From Paenibacillus sp. OV219 (lineage in GTDB: Bacteria > Bacillota > Bacilli > Paenibacillales > Paenibacillaceae), in NCBI RefSeq assembly GCF_900110075.1, contig NZ_FOCJ01000007.1:62001-126000 (forward strand): a stretch of 64,000 nucleotides of DNA, in the 5' to 3' direction. Made by a program: the position numbers and the translations under genes. Below the pieces are notes generated by a model. It did no database searches. It saw nothing but the letters and a program-made list of their open reading frames with translations, and was not told the origin of the DNA. The number at the start of each line of letters is the position of its first letter. Positions within the stretch are counted from its first letter, which is position 1. This document shows, in pieces, positions 18,131 through 27,271 of the stretch.

Positions 18131-18202
18131 CTAACGGATCGTAATGAGCCTATTGAGTAACGTGTTCTAGGAGCATTATTGAGCTCAATTCCGGTCCGTT
18201 AG
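18131..18202. repeat. Family B element (TAACGGA arms), convergent gap
   Basis: CTAACGGATC at the left and GGTCCGTTAG at the right form near-perfect inverted arms about 52 bp apart. The left half also reads GTAATGAGCCTATTG, close to GTTATGACCTTATTG of the element at 59758. It lies between the 3' ends of the SLH and AraC genes. Confidence 0.65.
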
Positions 18203-18217
18203 CGCATTCACTTCCAC

Positions 18218-19075
18218 CTATTCATGCAGTTCATTCTCCATCCGAGCCTTATACTCCGCTGGGGTGTAGTCCGTGTACTTCTTGAACGACTTGCAGAAGT
18301 GGGCAGCGTCGAAGAAGCCCGTGTCGAGCGCAATGTCGGTCACTTGCAGATGGGTCGTGCGCAGCAGACGCTTCGCCTGCTCGATGCGAATCTTCATTAA
18401 GTAGCGGCCGAGCGGAATGCCGGTCATGCTCTTGAAGATTTGATTGAGGTACCGCTCGTTAAGCTCGTACCGCTCAGCGATTTCGGCTAGCGATAGGGGA
18501 TCGCCGTAGTTTTCATTCAAGTCCTTGATGATCTCCTGGATCATCGGCTCATGCTTGAGTGTCTTCGAATTCGCCTTGCCATGGTACAGATGCACCGCGC
18601 GGTAGATCTTCACAAGAATATGAATGAACAGATGTTTAGTGAGATGAGGCGACGGCTTCCCTGAGCGCATCTCTGTGATCAGCGCTAAGAAGTCTTCTTC
18701 GAGACCCGGCAGTGTCAGCGGCTTCGATTGCAGATTTATGGTTTTGTAAATATGGCGCAGCTGCTCCTTGAGAGCTTCGTCCTTGAACTGAAAGGCAAGG
18801 AAGATGACCTTGAAGCTGCCTTCTTCACAGCTGCTATTGCGAATCGTATCGGGCAGGAAGAGCAGGTCATTCTGCGCAACATGTACAACGGTCCCGTCCT
18901 GCCGAATCGTATTCGTCCCTTGAATATAGTAGCTTAGCTCGAAGTCGTAGCCAACGCCATCCCAGCCCGTATTCCGCCAGATGCCGCCGGAATGCAGGTT
19001 CATTCGCGGCCATTCGAGATCAATCATCGCAATGAATTGTTCAAGCCCAGTCAGCAGTGTTTCGTTCGTTGTCAA
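18218..19075 (-). CDS. AraC family transcriptional regulator
   Basis: A 285-residue regulator with an N-terminal cupin (AraC-binding) domain, visible in the stretch FELSYYIQGTNTIRQDGTVV followed by LLFLPDTIRNSSCEEG, and a C-terminal AraC DNA-binding domain with helices LAEIAERYELNERYLNQIFK and VTDIALDTGFFDAAHFCKSF, ending TPAEYKARM. It is divergent from the dioxygenase gene at 19194 with 118 bases between their starts, an arrangement that usually means the regulator controls that neighbour. It presumably senses the enzyme's substrate or a related compound; the ligand is unknown. Confidence 0.9.
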   Translation of the reverse strand: MTTNETLLTGLEQFIAMIDLEWPRMNLHSGGIWRNTGWDGVGYDFELSYYIQGTNTIRQDGTVVHVAQNDLLFLPDTIRNSSCEEGSFKVIFLAFQFKDEALKEQLRHIYKTINLQSKPLTLPGLEEDFLALITEMRSGKPSPHLTKHLFIHILVKIYRAVHLYHGKANSKTLKHEPMIQEIIKDLNENYGDPLSLAEIAERYELNERYLNQIFKSMTGIPLGRYLMKIRIEQAKRLLRTTHLQVTDIALDTGFFDAAHFCKSFKKYTDYTPAEYKARMENELHE

Positions 19076-19193
19076 AATTTATCCACCTTATTTTCTACCT
19101 TTTTTACAATCGCACTTCCATTATACAATACAGCCTTGTACATGCAACGTATAATCAAGTCATAAGTCAACCACATTAAAGGAGTGAACAAAT

Positions 19194-20012
19194 ATGCTAC
19201 TCAAATTGACAGAACAAGAAAGACTGACAGGTGTCCCAGAACAGGAAACAATTGAGATTGCCATTGAGCAAATTAAGAAAAACGGATATATCGGTTTTGA
19301 AAGCGTACTCTCCGCTGAGCAAATTGCTGAGCTGAAGGATGCATTCCTTCCGATGTTCAACGAATATATTGAGCGTTTCGGCTACAACACAGGTACGAAC
19401 CGTGCACAGATGCATCTACCTTTTGTACAACCATTTATTAATGATTACATGATTGCTAACGCGTTCGCGCTGCCAGTAATCAAAGCGGTTCTTGGCGAAG
19501 GCGTTCGCGCAACGTACCTCGCTTCGGATACAGCTTGCCCAGGCTCTGATTATCAGAACGTGCACTCGGATATGCCTCCGCTATTCCCTGACCTTGGCGT
19601 AGCGCTTCCTGCTTACAGCCTTGTCATGAACATTCCACTCGTGGATGTCAATGCAGAGAACGGCCCGCTTGAAGTATGGCCTGGCGGTACGCATCTGGAT
19701 CCAGAGAACACGAAGCATACGTCGATTGACGGTCCTGACGTTCGCGCCGCAAAAACGATGTACTCGGAGAAAATCCATATGCCAGCTGGCTCGATCGTCA
19801 TCCGTGACATCCGCATGTGGCACCGTGGCACGCCGAATGTAACGAACGAGAACCGCACGAACATTGCGCTCATCTACAACAACGATTGGTACGGCGCTGG
19901 CGGCTCGATCCACGTTCCGCAAGAAGCGTACGATCAAGCTTCCAAAGAAGTGAAGAGCCTGTTCCGTTGTGAAAGAATCGGCGTACCAGCTAAGATGCCT
20001 TGGCAGTGGTAA
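19194..20012 (+). CDS. Phytanoyl-CoA dioxygenase family protein (Fe(II)/2-oxoglutarate oxygenase)
   Basis: A 272-residue protein with the jelly-roll signature of PhyH-type oxygenases. The metal-binding facial triad is visible as the HxD of QNVHSDMPPLF (about residue 123) and the distal His of MWHRGTPNVT, with the Arg of NRTNIALIYN binding 2-oxoglutarate. The intermediate NAENGPLEVWPGGTHLD stretch is typical of the family. Such enzymes hydroxylate an organic substrate using O2 and 2-oxoglutarate. No CoA-pathway genes are nearby, so the substrate is unlikely to be phytanoyl-CoA; small sugars, amino acids or siderophore precursors are possible. GGAG precedes the ATG and a terminator follows. Confidence 0.88.
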   Translation: MLLKLTEQERLTGVPEQETIEIAIEQIKKNGYIGFESVLSAEQIAELKDAFLPMFNEYIERFGYNTGTNRAQMHLPFVQPFINDYMIANAFALPVIKAVLGEGVRATYLASDTACPGSDYQNVHSDMPPLFPDLGVALPAYSLVMNIPLVDVNAENGPLEVWPGGTHLDPENTKHTSIDGPDVRAAKTMYSEKIHMPAGSIVIRDIRMWHRGTPNVTNENRTNIALIYNNDWYGAGGSIHVPQEAYDQASKEVKSLFRCERIGVPAKMPWQW

Positions 20013-20028
20013 TTTGCCCGAATTAGAG

Positions 20029-20062
20029 AAGGGCTGCAGCGAATTTGCTGCAGCCCTTTTTG
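20029..20062 (+). terminator. Terminator after the dioxygenase gene
   Basis: AAGGGCTGCAGC pairs with GCTGCAGCCCTT around a GAATTT loop and is followed by TTTGG. Just beyond it, at 20070-20090, is a short CTAACGATTCGTAAG segment related to the family B arms. Confidence 0.88.
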
Positions 20063-20143
20063 GTGCGCGCGCTAACGATTCGTAAGACGACGCTTCTTCA
20101 CTTCATTGATGCCAAATGCTCACTTAATGAGGATCTAGCCATG

Positions 20144-21922
20144 TCAGCCGATTCGCCGCGCATAATCCTGGAGCTGGATGGGCAAATCAATCGTAACGCT
20201 CGTGCCATGACCGGCCGTGCTGTCGATGCGCAGCTCTGCTTGCCTGCCGAACAGATGCTCAATTCGCTGCTTCGAATTCGGCAGCCCGATATGCCGAAGC
20301 CCCGGACTGCGGCGGCTCTCGCCTTCCTCCCATATGGACGCGAGTTGTCCATCCTCAATGCCGATGCCGTCATCGGCAATCGTAATGATGAGCCTGCCGT
20401 CGCGTGCGGTAGCGCTTAAACGGATAACGCCGTTATCATCCTTCGGGCAGATGCCGTGGAAGATCGCATTCTCGACGAACGGTTGAATCAGGTTGCGTGG
20501 AATGCTGCAATCCATCGCCGCATCGTCAATCGCCCACTCCACCTCGAACATATCCGCGTACCTGTAAGATTGAATCGCCAAGTAGTCGCGCAGCAGCGCA
20601 ATATCCTCACGAAGTGGAATGAACGACTGCGCCCCTCCCATCTTGACCGCATCCTGCAAAATCCGAATGAACGAGCTGACCATCCGCACAATATCGTCGT
20701 TGCCTTGCTTTTGTGCCATGTAGATGACCGCATTAAGCGTGTTGTAGACGAAATGCGGGTTCAGCTGGGTTAATAGCAGCTCAAGCTCCATCTCTTTCTT
20801 CTCCTGCGCGTAGCGGATCGTTTCCTCCAAATGGACGCGAAGCTGGTCGATCATCCGGTTAAAGCCGACACCTAGCTTCTCGATCTCATCGCCCGTATGG
20901 ATCGCCACGGACGTCTGCAGATTGCCGCTTGAGGCAGCGTTCATCGCATGATACAGCTGCATGATCGGCCGCGTAATGCGGAAGATCGCCGGCATCATGA
21001 GCAGCAGAATAAGCGCGGTGCTCGTGAGCGTGAAGATGCCGAGCAAGTAGATGATAATGCTCGCCCGTTCGATCAGCGAATGGCGCGAAGTGAAGGAGAC
21101 TAGCTTCCACCCGTTGCCGGCCATCCGGTCAACGAGCATATAGCCGCCCTGCGTCTTATGCTGCGTCTCGCTCGCCTTAAGCTCGGCTGCATCTTGAAGG
21201 AGCTGTGCGAAATTGACTTTTAGCTCCTTCGTCGGCTTCTTCTGGTACAGCACATGGCCCGCGTTGTTCATCCAGACGAGCCCGTCCAAGTCCGCGCTGC
21301 CGAAGCTAAGCTGTGAATCAAAATCGCTGTAATCGAGATTTACAATGAGCTCGCCGATAACGCTGCCGCTTATTTTCTCGATATTGCGCACTTTGACGAT
21401 GTAGCTGATCGTTTTGCTGTCGGTGGCGGGTCCGAAGAAGATCTGATGCGGCTCGGTGAAGCCGCTCGTCTGATTCCCGGCGCTGGCAAAGTTCTGATAC
21501 CACGGCTCCTTCATCCGCTGGGAGAAGTAATCGTCGTACTTCGATTCGCTCCAGAACGTTTCGCCGCTTGGCATGACGAGCGCGAAGCTGGTCACTTCTT
21601 TGCGCAGCCCTTTGTAATCGTTAAGGAAGTTAAATGTATTCTGCAGCAGCATGAATTGATCGAATGTATCGGCAGAATTGTAAGTTTTATAGAACGTTTG
21701 CAGCTGATTCGATATGATAAGAGATGACGCGAATTGTGTAATATCATCGGACATATATTGCAGCTGCCTGGCGGTCTGGCGAAGCTTCGATTGATCGTCA
21801 TGAATCATCTGTTTGACGAGAATCGTCTCGTAATAGTAATAGGTGAATCCGCCCGAGAGCAGAAAGCTGACGACGGCAACGATAACGATCCGCTGAAAAA
21901 TAACCGAGCGCAGACTTCTCAT
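20144..21922 (-). CDS. Sensor histidine kinase, YesM type
   Basis: A 592-residue membrane kinase. A transmembrane helix near residues 11-28 and another near 285-310 flank a large extracytoplasmic dCache-like sensor region; a HAMP segment follows (TRPIMQLYHAMNAASSGNLQ). The phosphoacceptor His is in LLLTQLNPHFVYNTLNAVIY (His_kinase family), and the ATPase has PRNLIQPFVENAIFHGI (N box) and ITIADDGIGIE (G1). It forms a two-gene operon with the response regulator, overlapping it by four bases (ATGA). The pair is divergent from the sugar importer at 23707, so sensing an extracellular sugar for that importer is likely. Confidence 0.93.
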   Translation of the reverse strand: MRSLRSVIFQRIVIVAVVSFLLSGGFTYYYYETILVKQMIHDDQSKLRQTARQLQYMSDDITQFASSLIISNQLQTFYKTYNSADTFDQFMLLQNTFNFLNDYKGLRKEVTSFALVMPSGETFWSESKYDDYFSQRMKEPWYQNFASAGNQTSGFTEPHQIFFGPATDSKTISYIVKVRNIEKISGSVIGELIVNLDYSDFDSQLSFGSADLDGLVWMNNAGHVLYQKKPTKELKVNFAQLLQDAAELKASETQHKTQGGYMLVDRMAGNGWKLVSFTSRHSLIERASIIIYLLGIFTLTSTALILLLMMPAIFRITRPIMQLYHAMNAASSGNLQTSVAIHTGDEIEKLGVGFNRMIDQLRVHLEETIRYAQEKKEMELELLLTQLNPHFVYNTLNAVIYMAQKQGNDDIVRMVSSFIRILQDAVKMGGAQSFIPLREDIALLRDYLAIQSYRYADMFEVEWAIDDAAMDCSIPRNLIQPFVENAIFHGICPKDDNGVIRLSATARDGRLIITIADDGIGIEDGQLASIWEEGESRRSPGLRHIGLPNSKQRIEHLFGRQAELRIDSTAGHGTSVTIDLPIQLQDYARRIG

Positions 21923-23529
21923 CGGCTGTAATCTCCGCTTCGGTATTGATGGGGCAGCGTACCCGTCAGCTTCTTGAACACTTGGCTAAAATGCTGCGGC
22001 GAGCGGTAGCCGACCAGTGTCGCCACCTCGGTCATCTTCGTATCTCCATGACGCAGGATGCGCTTCGCATGGTGAATGCGATGCTCCGTTAAATAATCGA
22101 GAAACGTACGGCCGAGCTCGCGTTTGAACAGCTGGAACAAGTAAGAAGCGCTGATCTCGACGGCATCGGCGACAGCGTCGATACTGATATCTTCACGATA
22201 ATGCGCATGGATGAATAGGATTGCTTTTTGCAGCTTATGCGAGATGCTCCGCGCTTCATCCAGTGCGGTGCACAGCTCGCGAAGCAGGCAGACGAACCGG
22301 GCTTGAATGTCCCGGGTGCTATAGACTGCATGGTACGCCTCTGTGTCGAAAGGGTCAATCTCGAGCAGCCCGCGCTTCACGCGGTGCTCGTTAATAAGTG
22401 CGGTTAGCCCTCTTGCGGTATGATAGAGGCCGCGCAAGTTCCAGACCGGCTGGCAAAGCGGCGTGAACAGCTTCGTGACAACGCTTTCAATTTGCGCCGA
22501 GCCATTGGCATGCTGGGACAGCAGCTCTGCGACTTCCTGCAGCCGTGCTGATGAGGAGCTGTGCGCGAAGCTTATGTCTTGTTGAGCTGATGGCAGCAGC
22601 TGCGGAAGTGGCAGATCATCCGCACAGACGGTTGCCTGTGGACCGATGAAGACGGCATGATGCAGTGCGGCGGTTATTTTGTGATAGGAGGCAGGGAGCG
22701 ACGTAACTGCCCGTTCGTCCGCTTCACATGTATAGCAGATGGAGAAGCTTGCGGGACAAGTCTGGCTCAGCTGCTCGCGGATCGCTTGCAGCAGCGCATG
22801 GAATGACTCGCGCATCGGCGCAGCGATGGCGCTCTTCAGTGAGAACAGCGCAAGCGATTGATCCGCGTTCAGCGGGAAGGCGCCGACGAGCAGCCAGCCG
22901 CTGTCCTCAGCAGAGCCGGTCAGCTTCTGCTCCCAGGTGAGCCGGGGCAATGGCGCAGCTGCGACCGCGACTGCTGCTGGAACAGCTGAGAACGGGGTGT
23001 CGCTATGGAACACCGCCATCGCATAGGGAGGCTTTAGCAGCGGGGGAGTGCCATTCGGCAGGTTGCTGCTGCTCGCGAGCGTCGCTCCAGCCGTTCTGGT
23101 CACGAGCGCTTTCAGCTGCTCGCTGCGCTGAATGACGCGCTGCGCTTCCTCAGTCTCCCATGAGTCTTTCGCCTTGTTCACCTCAAGCAGCAGCTTATCG
23201 CTGTTTACTTCATGCTTGATGAGATAGCTGGACACGCTGCCGAGCGAGATCGCCTTGCGGGCGTATTCGAAATCCTCATAGGCGCTCATAACGATAAACT
23301 TAACGCCGAGCTTCCGCTCGGTTGCGGCGTGGATCAGCTCCAAGCCGTCCATGACGGGCATACGAATATCGACAATCATAATCTGCGGGCGAAGGTCTTC
23401 GCATAATTTCAAGGCGCTGCGGCCGTTTGTTGCTGTCGCTGCGATGTGGAAGCCGTGTGCCTCCCAATCTAGGAGGCTCTTCATATGCTCGGTAGCGATA
23501 CGTTCATCGTCGACCAGAATGATCTTCAT
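21919..23529 (-). CDS. Response regulator, YesN type (CheY receiver plus AraC HTH)
   Basis: A 536-residue regulator: an N-terminal receiver with the acidic pair in IILVDDERIATEHMKS and phosphoacceptor Asp in IMIVDIRMPVMDGLEL, a long poorly conserved linker of about 300 residues rich in Ala, Ser and Pro, and a C-terminal AraC domain (ISIDAVADAVEISASYLFQL and TEVATLVGYRSPQHFSQVFK). It is upstream in the kinase operon and starts 178 bases from the divergent binding-protein gene, the expected target. The linker makes it longer than the classic 350-370-residue YesN, as is common in Paenibacillus. Confidence 0.93.
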   Translation of the reverse strand: MKIILVDDERIATEHMKSLLDWEAHGFHIAATATNGRSALKLCEDLRPQIMIVDIRMPVMDGLELIHAATERKLGVKFIVMSAYEDFEYARKAISLGSVSSYLIKHEVNSDKLLLEVNKAKDSWETEEAQRVIQRSEQLKALVTRTAGATLASSSNLPNGTPPLLKPPYAMAVFHSDTPFSAVPAAVAVAAAPLPRLTWEQKLTGSAEDSGWLLVGAFPLNADQSLALFSLKSAIAAPMRESFHALLQAIREQLSQTCPASFSICYTCEADERAVTSLPASYHKITAALHHAVFIGPQATVCADDLPLPQLLPSAQQDISFAHSSSSARLQEVAELLSQHANGSAQIESVVTKLFTPLCQPVWNLRGLYHTARGLTALINEHRVKRGLLEIDPFDTEAYHAVYSTRDIQARFVCLLRELCTALDEARSISHKLQKAILFIHAHYREDISIDAVADAVEISASYLFQLFKRELGRTFLDYLTEHRIHHAKRILRHGDTKMTEVATLVGYRSPQHFSQVFKKLTGTLPHQYRSGDYSR

Positions 23530-23664
23530 AGTGTAACCTCCATGTACAGGAAGATGATGGCTCTATTATACCTGAGCGTGTAGGGCCGGTAGAAGAGCAG
23601 TGTAGAAATGCAACCAAAAGTGTAGGTTTCTTATATTTCAGCGAGGTAGGTCTACGATTTATAT

Positions 23665-23678
23665 TGAAAGCGGATACA
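23665..23678 (+). promoter_or_regulatory. Candidate CcpA (cre) box upstream of the second sugar importer
   Basis: TGAAAGCGGATACA fits TGNAANCGNWNNCW at all fixed positions. It lies 29 bases before the binding-protein start codon, a position where bound CcpA would block transcription. Confidence 0.5.
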
Positions 23679-23706
23679 AAAACGATCGCTAGGGGGAGAT
23701 TCATCA

Positions 23707-25098
23707 ATGTTGGAGCCGAAATGGAGAAAGCGAGTTGGTGCGGGACTGTCCGCAGCGATGCTGATCGGCTTGCTTGCAGGCTGTGGCGGAGGCAGCGGCA
23801 GCAGCTCGAACGGGAATACAGCAGCGAATGATTCGGCAAGCGGGAACGGGGCAGCAAACAATACAGCTTCAGACAACAACAACAACGCGACTGCGACAGA
23901 CAGTGGAGGAAGTGCAGACAAGACAGAAGGCGAATTCGTCCTGTGGACGTGGGAGCCTGAGCACAAGACAGCGCTGGATTCTTTTCACAAGCTGTATCCG
24001 AATATTAAGGTGAAACGCGTTAACGTGTCAGCAGGCGACGTGACGAAGAAGCTGCAAACGACGATCGCATCAGGCGGTGAGCTGCCGGACGTCATTCGGA
24101 TTGAAGCAGGGCAGAAAGCGAAAATATTCGATATGAATGTGCTGGAGAACCTCGAGGACGCGCCTTACAACACAGATAAAGGATTACTGTTCGACTATGA
24201 CATTAACGCCTTCTCGGTAGACGGCCATCTCGTCGCCATTCCGGATGACATGAGCATTGCCGGAATTGCCTACTTGAAGCCGCTGGCGAAGGAGTACTTC
24301 GGTACCGATGATCCGAAGCAGCTGGAAGCGATGTTCCCGGATTGGAACGCCGTTATCGAGAAGGGCAAGGAAGTCGTCGCAAACAGTGGCGGCAAGGTAA
24401 AATTGTTCCCTGGACTTGGCGACGTCTATACGGTGCTGAAAGGACAGCGCTCCGGCCCGTTCTTCGACGGAGATAAGATGAATACGCCTGTGCTCAAGCA
24501 GCTGCTGACCGATCTCGTCAGCTTCCGCGATTCCGGAATCGTCGATAAGCTGGACCAATGGACGCCAGCATGGAACGCGACGTTCGCGCAGTCCAAATAT
24601 ATGTTCGCGATGTCGCCGGTCTGGATGCCGCAATATGTGATCGGAGCGAACGATAAGGCAGAAGGCCGCTGGGGTCTGATGGTGCCACCTGCTGGCGGTT
24701 ACATTACAGGCGGCTCCTCGCACGGCATTCCAAAAGGTGCGAAGAACGCGGCTCTTGCGTGGAAATGGATTGAGTTCACGTCGATGTCGCAGGATGGAGC
24801 GACCGCGCAGAAGCAGGACGGCGTGTTCACGCACTTCAAGCCAGCCTATGATGATCCGGCGTTTACGAAGTGGACGTGGCCGAGCTTCGGCGATCAAGAT
24901 ATCGGCGAGAAGTACTTCAAGGATATTTCCGAGACAACAAAGGCCGTTCCGGAGAACGTGAATGACCTTCTGCTGAACGATGTCATGAACATTGTGCTGC
25001 AGACGCTATCCAAAGACAATTCGTTTGGCGTCGACCAAGCTTTCGATAAGATCAAGACGGAGCTTACGGCGAAAGCGCCAAACATTACATTCGAATAA
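23707..25098 (+). CDS. Extracellular sugar-binding lipoprotein of ABC importer (CUT1)
   Basis: A 463-residue solute-binding protein of family 1. The signal peptide (RVGAGLSAAMLIGLLAGCGG) ends in the lipobox LLAGC, followed by a low-complexity Gly/Ser/Asn/Thr linker of about 45 residues that tethers the domain to the membrane anchor. The binding domain begins FVLWTWEPEHKTALDSFHKL and includes IASGGELPDVIRIEAGQ. It delivers sugar to the permeases at 25192 and 26103. The divergent YesM/YesN-type pair and the cre-like box indicate induction by substrate and repression by preferred carbon sources. Confidence 0.93.
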   Translation: MLEPKWRKRVGAGLSAAMLIGLLAGCGGGSGSSSNGNTAANDSASGNGAANNTASDNNNNATATDSGGSADKTEGEFVLWTWEPEHKTALDSFHKLYPNIKVKRVNVSAGDVTKKLQTTIASGGELPDVIRIEAGQKAKIFDMNVLENLEDAPYNTDKGLLFDYDINAFSVDGHLVAIPDDMSIAGIAYLKPLAKEYFGTDDPKQLEAMFPDWNAVIEKGKEVVANSGGKVKLFPGLGDVYTVLKGQRSGPFFDGDKMNTPVLKQLLTDLVSFRDSGIVDKLDQWTPAWNATFAQSKYMFAMSPVWMPQYVIGANDKAEGRWGLMVPPAGGYITGGSSHGIPKGAKNAALAWKWIEFTSMSQDGATAQKQDGVFTHFKPAYDDPAFTKWTWPSFGDQDIGEKYFKDISETTKAVPENVNDLLLNDVMNIVLQTLSKDNSFGVDQAFDKIKTELTAKAPNITFE

Positions 25099-25130
25099 GG
25101 CTGCGTCGAACGGGCCAACCAACTTAAAGA

Positions 25131-25171
25131 CCAAAGAACGGCTGCGTATCTCCCGGGCTGTTCTTTGGCTT
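25131..25171 (+). terminator. Intercistronic hairpin after the binding-protein gene
   Basis: CCAAAGAAC-GGC pairs with GCT-GTTCTTTGG across a loop, followed by CTTCTTT. It lies between the binding protein and the first permease gene and probably attenuates permease expression. Confidence 0.7.
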
Positions 25172-25191
25172 CTTTATCAGGAGCGTGAATA

Positions 25192-26106
25192 ATGGATACT
25201 GCAAAACGCAAATGGGTTCCGTATTTCTTCCTATCTCCCTACTTGCTGTTCTATATGGCGTTCGGGCTTATACCGATTATTTTCTCCTTCTACGTCAGCT
25301 TAACGAGCTGGGACGGCATTAGCAGCAAGAAATTCGTCGGCTTCGCCAACTACAAGTTTCTATTCAACGGAGATTCGTACTTCTTTAAATCAATCGGTAA
25401 TACGCTGCTGTTCATCGTGATGACACTACCTTTGCAGCTCATATTCGGACTTCTAATTGCAACGCTGCTCTACAGCCAGTATGTGAAGTGGCGGGCATTC
25501 TTTCAGCTCATTAATTTTCTGCCTTATATCGTGACGCCGGTAGCAGTCGGCTTGATGTTCAATCTGCTGTTCGACTGGCAAGCCGGGTTCGTGAACAAGG
25601 TGCTGATTCATTTGGGCATTATTGATGAAGGCATCTATTGGCTCGGCGACCCCGTGTACACGCGCCTTATTATCGTGCTGATGATGTTCTGGAAAGGCTT
25701 CGGCTATACGATGATTTTCTTCCTCGCGGGGCTTGCCAACATTCCGAAAGACTTGAACGAAGCGGCGCAGGTCGACGGTGCATCCGGCTTCCGCAACTTC
25801 TGGTCGATTACGCTGCCGCTGCTGCGGCCTGTCATTACGTTCATTGTGATTACGGGTATTATCGGTGGATTCCAGCTGCTCGAGGAACCGATGCTGCTGC
25901 TCGGCGGCGCAGGCATGGGCTCCAGTAGTGCGATTATCGGCGGACCAGACCGCTGCTGTCTGACGACGGTATGGAATATGTATGATACAGCTTACGGAAG
26001 CACGACGAGATATGGGCTTGGTGCCGCAATCGCGTATGGGCTATGCGTCATTATCGCGGTATTCTCGTTCATAGGCGTGAGATTTCAGAAGGGGGAACAG
26101 GAATGA
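25192..26106 (+). CDS. Carbohydrate ABC transporter permease (MalF type)
   Basis: A 304-residue permease with six transmembrane segments, starting with a typical MalF/UgpA first helix (VPYFFLSPYLLFYMAFGLIP) and carrying the EAA loop EAAQVDGASGFRNFWSITLP. An extended loop before the last helix (EEPMLLLGGAGMGSSSAIIG) includes two adjacent cysteines (DRCCL), which is uncommon. The stop codon overlaps the next start (ATGA), so the two permeases are translationally coupled. Confidence 0.93.
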   Translation: MDTAKRKWVPYFFLSPYLLFYMAFGLIPIIFSFYVSLTSWDGISSKKFVGFANYKFLFNGDSYFFKSIGNTLLFIVMTLPLQLIFGLLIATLLYSQYVKWRAFFQLINFLPYIVTPVAVGLMFNLLFDWQAGFVNKVLIHLGIIDEGIYWLGDPVYTRLIIVLMMFWKGFGYTMIFFLAGLANIPKDLNEAAQVDGASGFRNFWSITLPLLRPVITFIVITGIIGGFQLLEEPMLLLGGAGMGSSSAIIGGPDRCCLTTVWNMYDTAYGSTTRYGLGAAIAYGLCVIIAVFSFIGVRFQKGEQE

Positions 26107-26921
26107 ATAGATCGCTCCGCACGACGCTTACGACTTCGACGATTGCACTGTTCTCCTTGTTTGCCCTGCTGCCGTTCTACATTATGATCGTGATGGGCAC
26201 GTATCAGAATGAGGAGCTTTTTCAGAAGATTGTGCTGGTACCGGGTCACTACTTGATGGAGAACATCAAGACGGTGGCAGAGAGTCGGTTCGACCTTGCG
26301 TATTTGAACAGCTTCATCGTCTCGGCGGCGAGTACGGTGGTGTCGGTGTTTGTGAGCTGCTTTGCAGGGTTTGCGTTCGCGAAGCATGAGTTTAAGTACA
26401 AGAAGCAGATCTTCTCGGGCGTGTTGCTTACGATGATGATTCCGGGTCAGCTTGGTCTCGTCGCTTTTGTTATCGAGATGCGGTATATCCATGTCTCCAG
26501 CACACTGCTTCCGCTCATTCTACCTTGGGTCGCGAACGCATTCGGTATCTTCTGGATGACGCAGTTTATGAAGGGGGCAATTCCAACCGAGGTGCTGGAG
26601 AGCGCGCGGATCGACGGCTGCTCGGACATCGGTGTGTTTTTTCGGATTGTAGTAGCCTTCATTTATCCGGCAATTGCGACGCTGTCGCTGCTCGTCTTCC
26701 TCTGGTCGTGGAACAATTATTTGCTGCCGTTAATTATTATAAACAAACCGGAGCTGTTCACGATTCCGCTCGCAATCACCTCGCTCGGCAATGCGTACCG
26801 AACCGACTTGGCAGCGCAAATTCTCGGGCTCACGCTCGGGACCATCCCAGTGCTGATTCTGTTTATTTTTGGCTCGAAAAGCTTCATCCGAGGGCTGACG
26901 GCGGGTTCGGTGAAAGGTTGA
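26103..26921 (+). CDS. Carbohydrate ABC transporter permease (MalG type)
   Basis: About 272 residues from ATG 26103, the start set by GGGGGAACAGG just upstream and by the ATGA overlap with the preceding permease; an ATG 20 codons earlier lies inside that gene. It has six transmembrane helices and the EAA loop ESARIDGCSDIGVFFRIVVA. It completes the sugar pore; no ATPase gene accompanies it. The 3' end is followed directly by family A repeats rather than a simple terminator. Confidence 0.93.
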   Translation: MNRSLRTTLTTSTIALFSLFALLPFYIMIVMGTYQNEELFQKIVLVPGHYLMENIKTVAESRFDLAYLNSFIVSAASTVVSVFVSCFAGFAFAKHEFKYKKQIFSGVLLTMMIPGQLGLVAFVIEMRYIHVSSTLLPLILPWVANAFGIFWMTQFMKGAIPTEVLESARIDGCSDIGVFFRIVVAFIYPAIATLSLLVFLWSWNNYLLPLIIINKPELFTIPLAITSLGNAYRTDLAAQILGLTLGTIPVLILFIFGSKSFIRGLTAGSVKG

Positions 26922-26936
26922 TCGGGTGCGGGCGGG

Positions 26937-27219
26937 CTGAGAGAGCGTAATACGTACTCTCAGCACAATAATCGGCCGATTGAAGCTCTGAGAGTACAGA
27001 TTCAGCACTCTCAGAAAAGGAAACAGCCGAAATCGGCAGCTCGGCGGGCTGAGAGAGCGTAATTCGTACTCTCAGCACAATAATCGGCCGATTGAAGCTC
27101 TGAGAGTACAGATTCAGCACTCTCAGAAAAGGAACAGCCGAAATCGGCAGCTTGGCGGGCTGAGAATGCGTGTTGAGAGTGGCCGATTGAATCGATACTC
27201 TTAATATGCTCTCTCAGCA
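26937..27219. repeat. Palindromic repeat family A, locus 2
   Basis: Palindromes start at 26937, 26988, 27049 and 27100 (spacing 51, 61, 51), with decayed copies at about 27160 and 27196. The unit CTGAGAGAGCGTAATACGTA...CTCTCAG plus CTGAGAGTACAG...ACTCTCAG recurs after 112 bp almost unchanged (one T/A difference). Spacers read ATCGGCCGATTGAAG and GCCGAAATCGGCAG. It fills the convergent gap between the MalG-type permease and the small membrane protein at 27272. Confidence 0.9.
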
Positions 27220-27225
27220 CCACAG

Positions 27226-27258
27226 AAGAGCCACAACCCTAGACGGTTGTGGCTCTTT
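27226..27258. terminator. Terminator after repeat locus 2
   Basis: AAGAGCCACAACC pairs perfectly with GGTTGTGGCTCTT around CTAGAC. It may serve both convergent operons. Confidence 0.82.
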
Positions 27259-27271
27259 GCATCCAATCACA

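Noticed and set aside
26884-27223. Short minus-strand frames with repeated LYSQSFNRPIIVL-type peptides
   Set aside because: They are translations of repeat locus 2 with no start signals; the 111/112-bp period shifts frame.
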